Translations under genes and position numbers: made by a program
From: Aestuariivita sp.
GTDB taxonomy: Bacteria; Pseudomonadota; Alphaproteobacteria; Rhodobacterales; Rhodobacteraceae
Length of the DNA stretch: 64,000 nt
Direction of reading: 5' to 3'
NCBI RefSeq assembly: GCF_021404545.1
Contig: NZ_JAAWWD010000001.1
Coordinates: forward strand, 1 to 64,000
The notes under the pieces: generated by a model
The model's database searches: none
What the model was told of the DNA's origin: nothing
What the model saw: the letters and a program-made list of their open reading frames with translations, nothing else
Shown here: positions 1 through 5,389 of the stretch, in pieces
Numbering within the stretch: the first letter of the stretch is position 1
How the letters are laid out: the number at the start of each line of letters is the position of its first letter

Positions 1-164
1 AAAAAGACGAGGGCATCGTAGGACCGGGAAAGGTCCCCAACCGACGGATAACCCGCGGGACCTTTTGGCCGTCCGCCCGCGTGCCCTTCCGGCAGACAGT
101 GAATATCCAACCAATCGCGGCTGACATCTAACCCGATGATCCTTGCCTGTGATAATTTACCCAC
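1..164 (-). CDS. IS110-family transposase, N-terminal fragment cut by the window edge
   Basis: Read on the minus strand from GTG at 164, the frame stays open to the window edge. It gives an N-terminus of the form ARIIGLDVSRDWLDIHCLPEG, the start of the RuvC-like DEDD catalytic domain of IS110-type transposases, with the first catalytic Asp in GLDVS. These enzymes move the element by a recombinase-like mechanism guided by a structured RNA. Residues after LPEG match the family less well, so a frameshift in this copy is possible. Only about 54 codons are visible, so completeness cannot be judged. The family call rests on this N-terminal motif alone. Confidence 0.6.
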   Translation of the reverse strand, partial: MGKLSQARIIGLDVSRDWLDIHCLPEGHAGGRPKGPAGYPSVGDLSRSYDALVF

Positions 165-451
165 GCTCTCTTCCGTCTGCTCCGCGGTCCTGATCGGCCG
201 CACTCAACTGTTCGAGACCATGAAGAGAGACGGTGCTGGCTCGCTAGGAAACGTGCTCAACGCCACAAGGCTCAGACGCCAAACACCGCCCCGTCACCGG
301 CCTCGGCTAAGTGAACACGAAGTTCTTGATGCTGCTGGGGCTGCATTTTCTTCTCTCATTTTGACTGGCAAGAGGGCTGTATCCAGATCACCTGTTCTGC
401 TTCCAATGAAAACAGCGATCAAAATTGCAGACTTAGTGGAACAAAGCATAT
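165..451. other. Non-coding leader, probably the IS110 end upstream of its transposase
   Basis: No convincing gene lies between the transposase start at 164 and the higBA promoter. In IS110-family elements the non-coding end upstream of the transposase carries the bridge RNA, so part of this stretch could encode one, transcribed towards the left. I did not identify the fold or the element boundary. The plus-strand frame open from 136 to 465 runs antisense to the transposase start and has no recognisable product. Confidence 0.3.
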
Positions 452-487
452 GTATCATACCTTGACACATGTATCTCTTTATGATAC
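452..487 (+). promoter_or_regulatory. Inverted repeat and promoter of higBA
   Basis: GTATCATA (452-459) and TATGATAC (480-487) are perfect inverted 8-mers. Between them lies TTGACA (462-467), a good -35 hexamer. The arrangement fits an operator bound by the HigA antitoxin for autorepression, as is usual for higBA operons. The operator role is inferred; the repeat itself is seen directly. Confidence 0.5.
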
Positions 488-535
488 GCGCTGTCCATGA
501 TCTAAAGTACCAAGGGCAAACTCGCTGCCAGTGCC

Positions 536-778
536 GTGAAAGGCAAGTATGGCAAAGGCTTCCCGAGTGACTTGGTGAAGCGCACGCAGGCGATGCTTTC
601 GGCGCTGGATGCTGCGGTGGTTGTTGAGGATTTACGGTTCCCGCCCGGCAATCACCTTGAAGAACTGAAAGGGGATCGGGCCGGGCAACACTCCATGCGG
701 ATCAACGGGCAATGGCGCATCTGCTTTGTCTGGACGTCGAACGGCCCTGCTGATGTCGAGATTATGGACTACCATTGA
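536..778 (+). CDS. higB: HigB-type mRNA interferase toxin, possibly N-terminally damaged
   Basis: RelE/HigB-fold toxin that cleaves mRNA at the ribosome. The C-terminal half is typical of the family: LKGDRAGQHSMRINGQWRI followed by CFVW and a final VEIMDYH. The usual protein is about 93 residues and starts with MI-S near the promoter. Here an ATG at 497 is followed by ATC and then TAA (503-505). Downstream of that stop the same frame reads STKGKLAASAVKGKYGKGF, which looks like a genuine HigB N-terminus. Translation must therefore start at GTG 536, losing about 13 residues, or the toxin is dead. The antitoxin gene follows after 12 nt. Confidence 0.75.
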   Translation: MKGKYGKGFPSDLVKRTQAMLSALDAAVVVEDLRFPPGNHLEELKGDRAGQHSMRINGQWRICFVWTSNGPADVEIMDYH

Positions 779-790
779 GAGGATACGCTG

Positions 791-1081
791 ATGAGCTTGC
801 TTGAAGATCCGATGCACCCCGGTGAAGTCCTGAAGGAGCTTTACCTCGATCCCTTGGAAATGGGGGCCATCGCGTTTGCGCGGCGTCTGGGCGTGCCTCG
901 GACTCGGATCGAGCGGTTGATCAAGGGTACAACTGGGATCACGCCTGACACAGCGCTACGCCTTGCCCGCGTGTTCAACACGACGCCAGCCTACTGGGTG
1001 AACTTGCAGACAAACTATGACATGGCTTTGGCGGCCAAGGAGATAGATGTGTCCAATATTGAGCCATTGGTCGCCGCTTAA
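791..1081 (+). CDS. higA: HigA-type antitoxin, XRE family
   Basis: A 96-residue antitoxin with the HigA signature. It has an N-terminal PMHPGEVLKE motif, a helix-turn-helix around residues 20-65 (FARRLGVPRTRIERLIKG) and the C-terminal RLARVFNTTPAYWVNLQ motif. It neutralises HigB by direct binding and represses its own operon. A GAGAGG Shine-Dalgarno sequence precedes the ATG. The gene appears intact, which matters because the toxin upstream may not be. Confidence 0.9.
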   Translation: MSLLEDPMHPGEVLKELYLDPLEMGAIAFARRLGVPRTRIERLIKGTTGITPDTALRLARVFNTTPAYWVNLQTNYDMALAAKEIDVSNIEPLVAA

Positions 1082-1269
1082 TGCAGTCGTAGAATAAACT
1101 GTTATCTTGATAGCGTATTAGCTCTTGGGATCAGATAAAGAGAAGATTTTGACCAAATAGTTCGTAGCGAGTATCGAGTAACTGCCGATAAGGTGCAAAA
1201 TACGGAAACGCCTGATCCTTCATTTCGTTCACTATCAAACAGACGGAAAAGAAAGCCGTCAATGATGAC

Positions 1270-1710
1270 TCAAATTGAGTTTTGATTTTTGGCAGCCAAT
1301 TTCTCCTCCAATTCTCGGACCTTTTCCTCAAGGGCCGCGGTTTTGTCCGCAAGCATTAAGCCAGCCATCAACAGCATTCTAGCCTCTGGCATCCTACCAA
1401 CCTCCTTTGAGAGAACTGTAGCCTCGGCATCCAACATCTTGGCCGCAGCGATCAAATACTCGGCTTCTCCCTCCTGGTGTGCTACCGAAAAGGTTCTCCC
1501 GCCAATTTGAATTTCACTCTCACTGCTGCCAGTTTTCCCCTGCCTATTTTGCTTCGCAAGAGCTTCGTTATACCGGGAAATCTCCGCAGAGAGTTCGTCT
1601 GGAGTCGAGATGCCTTCAAGACGCTCTAGGTGATCCAGTTGAAATTCATCAAGCTCGACAAAACGGGGTAGGTCACTTACCTGGAAAAAGTAGGGAATGT
1701 TAGTGTTCAC
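1270..1710 (-). CDS. ZapA-like protein with an extra N-terminal region
   Basis: The C-terminal 80 residues match the alphaproteobacterial cell-division protein ZapA, which bundles FtsZ filaments. They read IQIGGRTFSVAHQEGEAEYL, then MLDAEA, GRMPEARMLLMAGLMLADKT and a final Glu/Lys-rich coiled coil. Ahead of this is a stretch of about 65 residues (from TNIPYFFQVSDLPRFVELDE) that I do not recognise and that ordinary ZapA lacks. I chose GTG 1710, which has GAGG upstream, over the more distal start because the distal part lies inside the IS21 end at 1735. The chromosomal zapA normally sits elsewhere, so this is probably an accessory paralogue or a displaced, rearranged copy. Confidence 0.6.
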   Translation of the reverse strand: MNTNIPYFFQVSDLPRFVELDEFQLDHLERLEGISTPDELSAEISRYNEALAKQNRQGKTGSSESEIQIGGRTFSVAHQEGEAEYLIAAAKMLDAEATVLSKEVGRMPEARMLLMAGLMLADKTAALEEKVRELEEKLAAKNQNSI

Positions 1711-1734
1711 AATCTTCGTCCTCAAAGTGTTGAA

Positions 1735-1954
1735 TGTCACTGAGAACTGACCCGGTATGCCCATAAATTGTCACTGAGAATTGACCCATGTGAACACATT
1801 GCCCCGACGGTTTTGGTTGGGGAGATTTGGAGTGATCGACATGGGATTTTTGAGTGTCATTCGACGCTGGGCATTGCGTGATAAAATGCCAATTCGAGAG
1901 ATTGCCCGTCGGACGGGATTGTCTCGCAATACGATCAAGAAGTCCCTGCGCGAA
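1735..1954 (+). mobile_element. IS21-family left end with two terminal repeats
   Basis: TGTCACTGAGAACTGACCC (1735-1753) and TGTCACTGAGAATTGACCC (1769-1787) are near-identical 19-mers with starts 34 bp apart. They are followed by the start of an istA-type transposase. IS21-family ends carry such multiple direct repeats for transposase binding. The rest of the element is missing: the sequence switches to relaxase-like DNA at about 1950-1960. Confidence 0.75.
1841..1954 (+). pseudogene. istA: IS21 transposase IstA, N-terminal remnant
   Basis: ATG 1841 (or GTG 1832) begins a frame reading FLSVIRRWALRDKMPIREI, then ARRTGLSRNTIKK, the N-terminal helix-turn-helix of IstA transposases. After about 38 codons the similarity stops and the frame runs into reversed relaxase sequence up to 2035. 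Full-length IstA is about 500 residues, so this is a non-functional stub. Confidence 0.8.
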
Positions 1955-2033
1955 GGCGCGGTCGGTGATCAGGCTCATGTCGATCAGGTCCTGTATCCAG
2001 GCGTGCAGTTCGTCGCGGCCTTGGGCGCGGGTT
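1955..2033 (-). pseudogene. Relaxase fragment, second copy
   Basis: On the minus strand this stretch reads STRAQGRDELHAWIQDLID followed by MSLITDRA. It matches TRAQGRDELHAWLQDQIS and VGLITDRA in the relaxase gene at 11604-12758, and the DNA is also closely similar. It is only about 80 bp, wedged between the IS21 stub and the hipBA promoter, so it is debris of a second mobilisation gene. Confidence 0.8.
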
Positions 2034-2054
2034 GAGCCAGTGATACGAAAAAGT

Positions 2055-2122
2055 TGCGCCATGGCGTAACTTTTTTATTTTTACGTTGTGGCGTAATTAT
2101 TGAAGATGTACGCTCTGGCGTA
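2055..2122 (+). promoter_or_regulatory. Three operator-like palindromes upstream of hipBA
   Basis: Three 14-bp imperfect palindromes occur: TGCGCCATGGCGTA (2055-2068), TACGTTGTGGCGTA (2082-2095) and TACGCTCTGGCGTA (2109-2122). Their starts are exactly 27 bp apart. All share GGCGTA as the right half. They immediately precede hipB, so the simplest reading is a cooperative HipB operator array. The last copy abuts an ATG at 2124, which favours ATG 2136 as the true hipB start. Confidence 0.65.
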
Positions 2123-2135
2123 AATGGAGCGCATC

Positions 2136-2384
2136 ATGGAAACTCTGGCACGCACACCTGAACAAATTGGCACTGCCCTACGGCGCGCGCGTAAATCAAA
2201 GGGGCTGACCCAGAAAGAGGTCAGTTCTCTATCCGGCTTGCGCATCGCCACGATTTCCTCGGTCGAGAACGGCGACGAGGGAACGCAGCTCAAGACAATC
2301 CTGGCGATCATGATGGCGCTTGGCCTGGAGTTTCGGATCGGCGAGCGTCGCAAGGATCAGCCTGATATCGAGGATATCTTCTGA
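2136..2384 (+). CDS. hipB: HipB-type antitoxin, XRE family
   Basis: An 82-residue DNA-binding antitoxin. A helix-turn-helix spans roughly residues 12-65 (ALRRARKSKGLTQKEVSSLS, then GLRIATISSVENG), and the acidic tail DQPDIEDIF is typical of HipB partners. I chose ATG 2136 because GGAG lies 5 nt upstream; an in-frame ATG at 2124 sits against the operator. The stop overlaps the hipA ATG by one base (TGATG). This implies translational coupling. HipB would bind HipA and repress the operon through the repeats at 2055-2122. Confidence 0.85.
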   Translation: METLARTPEQIGTALRRARKSKGLTQKEVSSLSGLRIATISSVENGDEGTQLKTILAIMMALGLEFRIGERRKDQPDIEDIF

Positions 2385-3667
2385 TGGCACGCAGGCTGAC
2401 GGTTCTTTTGAACGGACGCCTTGTGGGTGAAATCGACATGGCACGTAGCGGCGCGATCTCGTTCTGCTATGCGCCGGACTGGCTAGCATGGGAGCACACG
2501 CTTCCCGTTTCCCTGTCCCTGCCATTGCAAGAGCAGGCCCATCAGGGTGCGCCGGTCATTGCCTATTTGGAAAACCTGTTGCCGGACAATCCGGCGATCC
2601 GGGAGCGGGTGGCCGCGAAAACCGGGGCAGGCGGGACGGATGCCTATAACTTGCTTGAGAAGATCGGTCGTGACTGTGTGGGAGCCCTGCAATTTGTCGT
2701 CGGCGACGACCTGCCGGAGCCGAAAGGACTAGAGGGGGAGCCGGTTTCCGACGCAGAGGTGGCAGACGTGCTCCGCAACCTCGCGACGGCTCCGCTTGGG
2801 ATCGAGGACGACGATTTTCGGATTTCGCTCGCTGGTGCGCAGGAGAAGACAGCGCTGCTGAGAAAAGATGGTGATTGGATCCGACCAGTCGGCATGACGC
2901 CGACGACCCATATCCTGAAGACGCAGCTTGGCGTGCTGCCAAACGGGATCAACCTGTCCGATAGCGTCGAGAACGAATTCCTTTGCATGACGTTCTGCAA
3001 GGCCATGGGGTTTGATGTGGCCGAGGTTGAGATCGCCGATTTCGAGGATGTGCGCTCGCTGGTGGTCACGCGCTTCGACCGGCGCTGGACTCGCGACGGC
3101 AGGCTGATCCGTTTGCCGCAGGAGGATTTCTGCCAGGCGCTTGGTTACCCGCCAAGCCAGAAGTACCAGATGGACGGCGGTCCTGGCATTGCGGAAGGCA
3201 TGAAGCTCTTGTCTGCGAGCGACGATCCTAACGACGACCGTCTGGCTTTCTTCAAGGCACAGGTCGTCTTCTGGCTTCTTGGCGCGACGGATGGCCACGC
3301 GAAGAACTTTAGTATTGCCCTGCGCCCCGGCGGCGGGTTTCGCATGACCCCGCTCTATGACGTTCTCACGGCACAGAAGGCGGTGGCGGACGGGCAAATC
3401 CGCCACAATCGGATGCGCCTCGCAATGTGCGTTGGCGATCAGAACCACTACCGGATTAACGAGGTGGTAAGGCGCCACTTCCTTGAGACGGCCAAAACGG
3501 TTGGGCTGGGTGGCGATTTGGCTGAAAACGCAATTGATGCTCTTCTCGTCCGCGTTCCGGCAGCAATGTTGGAAACAGAGCGCGCCCTTCCTGTGGATTT
3601 TCCGGATGAACTGCAGGCTTGTACCTGGGAAGGAGTCGACGCCCGCACAGCGGCACTGACGGCTTAA
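2384..3667 (+). CDS. hipA: HipA-type serine/threonine kinase toxin
   Basis: A 427-residue kinase of the HipA family; E. coli HipA phosphorylates glutamyl-tRNA synthetase and induces dormancy. The N-terminal couple-HipA domain is followed by the kinase core. Visible motifs are the phosphate-binding segment ISLAGAQEKTALL (about residues 147-159), which keeps the Ser equivalent to the autophosphorylated Ser150 of E. coli HipA. HILK (Lys179), RFDR (230-233), the catalytic loop ATDGHAKNFS (Asp303, Asn308) and PLYDVL (Asp326) are also present. Length and motifs are those of an active enzyme. The last 212 nt are overlapped on the other strand by the XRE gene at 3456-3908. Confidence 0.9.
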   Translation: MARRLTVLLNGRLVGEIDMARSGAISFCYAPDWLAWEHTLPVSLSLPLQEQAHQGAPVIAYLENLLPDNPAIRERVAAKTGAGGTDAYNLLEKIGRDCVGALQFVVGDDLPEPKGLEGEPVSDAEVADVLRNLATAPLGIEDDDFRISLAGAQEKTALLRKDGDWIRPVGMTPTTHILKTQLGVLPNGINLSDSVENEFLCMTFCKAMGFDVAEVEIADFEDVRSLVVTRFDRRWTRDGRLIRLPQEDFCQALGYPPSQKYQMDGGPGIAEGMKLLSASDDPNDDRLAFFKAQVVFWLLGATDGHAKNFSIALRPGGGFRMTPLYDVLTAQKAVADGQIRHNRMRLAMCVGDQNHYRINEVVRRHFLETAKTVGLGGDLAENAIDALLVRVPAAMLETERALPVDFPDELQACTWEGVDARTAALTA

Positions 3668-3908
3668 TCGGGAAGCACTGCTGAGATAGCCAATACGCAG
3701 CTTTCGGATCAGCTTCCAGCGCTTGAAACCATTCAACGAACTCGACGACATCCAGCCGTCGTTCACCAGTTTCTATTTTGGCGACATAGGACTGGGGCCG
3801 CTTTAGGCGATCAGCAAGCTCTTGTTGTGTAACACCTTTTGACTTCCTCGTTTCAACCAGCACCTGCATCAACGCCTGGTGCCCCGGCGTTCGCAGACTT
3901 CTGGTCAT
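3456..3908 (-). CDS. XRE-family transcriptional regulator with tail running antisense into hipA
   Basis: Residues 1-75 form a compact helix-turn-helix (TRKSKGVTQQELADRLKR, then PQSYVAKIETGERRLDVVEF), similar to small regulators of 75-85 residues. Codons beyond about 80 lie antisense to the 3' end of hipA and show no family resemblance. The original stop has probably been lost, leaving an extension of about 70 residues. The ATG at 3908 has GGAG upstream. The gene is divergent from the membrane protein at 3991, with a palindrome between them that could be its operator. Confidence 0.7.
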   Translation of the reverse strand: MTRSLRTPGHQALMQVLVETRKSKGVTQQELADRLKRPQSYVAKIETGERRLDVVEFVEWFQALEADPKAAYWLSQQCFPIKPSVPLCGRRLLPRYKPAVHPENPQEGRALFPTLLPERGREEHQLRFQPNRHPAQPFWPSQGSGALPPR

Positions 3909-3957
3909 GCGGCATCTCCATTCGGGCTAAGCCCTTGCCGCGTAATCCTGTTCTGGT

Positions 3958-3978
3958 ATTATCCCATTATGGGATAAT
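3958..3978. promoter_or_regulatory. Perfect palindrome between divergent genes
   Basis: Arms ATTATCCCAT (3958-3967) and ATGGGATAAT (3969-3978) are perfect inverted 10-mers around one central T. The site lies between the XRE gene (start 3908, minus) and the membrane-protein gene (start 3991, plus). It contains the TATCC/GGATA half-sites seen in HipB-type operators. It is most likely bound by the XRE protein and regulates both directions. Confidence 0.6.
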
Positions 3979-3990
3979 ATGGAGGCGATC

Positions 3991-4629
3991 GTGTCCGGTT
4001 CCCCGAAGATCAAGCCCGAAATGCCGTTCGGATACCAAGTTATCCGGGGCAATGTCGTGGACATCGTCGACCGCGTCGAGCGCGATGTGAACCGGCGGAC
4101 CCATCGTGTTGAGCGGACGCGTCAATGGCGCGAGATGACACTGAGGGAACCGAATGGCCAAGAGCATGCCTTTGTTGGTGAGGTTCTTGACCGTGCGCGC
4201 CACGGTGACGATGTGGCGGTTGTGCTTGCCCCAAGGGGGCGTGAACCGATTGCACTCGCCGATCTGACGGGGCAGTTCCTGCAACTGCATGGCTCTGCTG
4301 ATCCGGACACGTCCGAGAGCGGCGGTCGCGTGTCGGCCGCTTTTCTGATCGCGTTCTTCGGAGCTCTGCCGGGCCTGCTGGTCTACTACACCTTCCTCGT
4401 GATGCTGTTTCCGAACATGAGCGACAGCATGTCCGCAGCAGCCTTGAAGTTCTATCCCTTTGTCTTACTGCCTGTGGCGTGGTGGGCCTCAACCAAGCTT
4501 ACGGCATGGGCACATGAGAGGGCCAAACGTGTTTGTGCCGAGGTCGAGCAAGCCCTGGTGGCAGCGGGCATCACATCGGACACCGAGGTTCGGGATATGC
4601 ACGGCGCGAGGCAGGTTGCGCTGGCTTAG
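3991..4629 (+). CDS. Unrecognised membrane protein with two predicted membrane helices
   Basis: I do not recognise this protein. The N-terminal 115 residues are charged and soluble. Two hydrophobic segments follow, AAFLIAFFGALPGLLVYYTF and FYPFVLLPVAWWA, then a short cytoplasmic tail rich in Ala and Glu. GTG 3991 was chosen over ATG 3979 because GGAGG at 3981-3985 is ideally spaced from it. The start overlaps the edge of the palindrome at 3958-3978, so expression is probably controlled by the divergent XRE protein. A phosphoesterase gene follows after 63 nt on the same strand. Confidence 0.65.
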   Translation: MSGSPKIKPEMPFGYQVIRGNVVDIVDRVERDVNRRTHRVERTRQWREMTLREPNGQEHAFVGEVLDRARHGDDVAVVLAPRGREPIALADLTGQFLQLHGSADPDTSESGGRVSAAFLIAFFGALPGLLVYYTFLVMLFPNMSDSMSAAALKFYPFVLLPVAWWASTKLTAWAHERAKRVCAEVEQALVAAGITSDTEVRDMHGARQVALA

Positions 4630-4692
4630 TCCGACCGCCGATGATAACCGCCTGCACCCGGCATCCGTCGGCCATTCATCCGAGAAAAGACC

Positions 4693-5256
4693 ATGATCAA
4701 CTGGTACACGGCCGACACGCACTTCGGCCACGAAAACATCATCATGCATTCTGGCCGCCCATTCCGGTCTGCGAGCCACATGGATGCCCTATTGCTCGAA
4801 AACCTCGCTTCCAGGGTTGGACCAAAGGACGCGCTTTGGATCGTTGGCGATTTCGCCTTCGGTCCGAAAGCGAAGGACCAAACGTGGCTCGCAAACCTGT
4901 TTGCGCGGCTTCCGGGTGCAGAACAGCACCTGGTCGTTGGAAACCATGACGGCGAAGCGACACAAGCGCTTCCATGGACGAGTGTTACCCATTTGACCGA
5001 GGTGGCCGACGGCGGCGGCGCGCCGTCTGTGCTGTGCCACTACCCGATGATCACCTGGCATAGAGCACGCAAGGGCGCTCTCCAGCTATTCGGGCATGTG
5101 CATGGTCAATGGATGGGCAGTCGAAACGCGGTAAACGTCGGGGTGGATGTTTGGGGCTATGTACCTGTCACAATCCGTGACATTCAGCAGCGGGCCAAGA
5201 CATTGCCGGTCAACAAGCACTGGGAAGATGTTGAGCACAATGCTGCGTCGGCCTAA
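4693..5256 (+). CDS. Calcineurin-like metallophosphoesterase, small phage-type
   Basis: A 187-residue metallophosphoesterase. Metal-binding motifs of the family are in order: ADTHFGHENI near the N-terminus, GDFAFG, GNHDG, CHYP and FGHVHGQW (GHVH metal ligands). Small single-domain members like this are common on phages and mobile elements, and their substrates are mostly unknown. It may form an operon with the membrane protein upstream. The enzymatic class is clear but the substrate is not. Confidence 0.85.
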   Translation: MINWYTADTHFGHENIIMHSGRPFRSASHMDALLLENLASRVGPKDALWIVGDFAFGPKAKDQTWLANLFARLPGAEQHLVVGNHDGEATQALPWTSVTHLTEVADGGGAPSVLCHYPMITWHRARKGALQLFGHVHGQWMGSRNAVNVGVDVWGYVPVTIRDIQQRAKTLPVNKHWEDVEHNAASA

Positions 5257-5305
5257 GGCGCTGTTTCAGCTGCATTCCCAATGAGTGGCTTGTCCGTCTA
5301 ATCCC

Positions 5306-5370
5306 TTATGTGGAGTAGACCGCAGTTCGCACAACCAATAGTATATGTGAAGGGGTAGAATCCCACATAA
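5306..5370 (+). promoter_or_regulatory. Inverted repeat flanking the likely promoter of the 540-residue protein gene
   Basis: TTATGTGG (5306-5313) and CCACATAA (5363-5370) are inverted 8-mers 49 bp apart, upstream of the gene starting at 5390. The spacing would suit a looped or dimer-bridged operator, but this is speculative. It could also be chance. Confidence 0.25.
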
Positions 5371-5389
5371 AGCAAAAACACTTTTGGGG

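Noticed and set aside
136-465. 109-codon plus-strand frame at the left edge
   Set aside because: It overlaps the IS110 transposase start on the other strand and its product resembles nothing.
2729-3766. 345-codon minus-strand frame opposite hipA
   Set aside because: hipA has all kinase motifs in the plus frame; the minus frame lacks a ribosome site and has no family signature.
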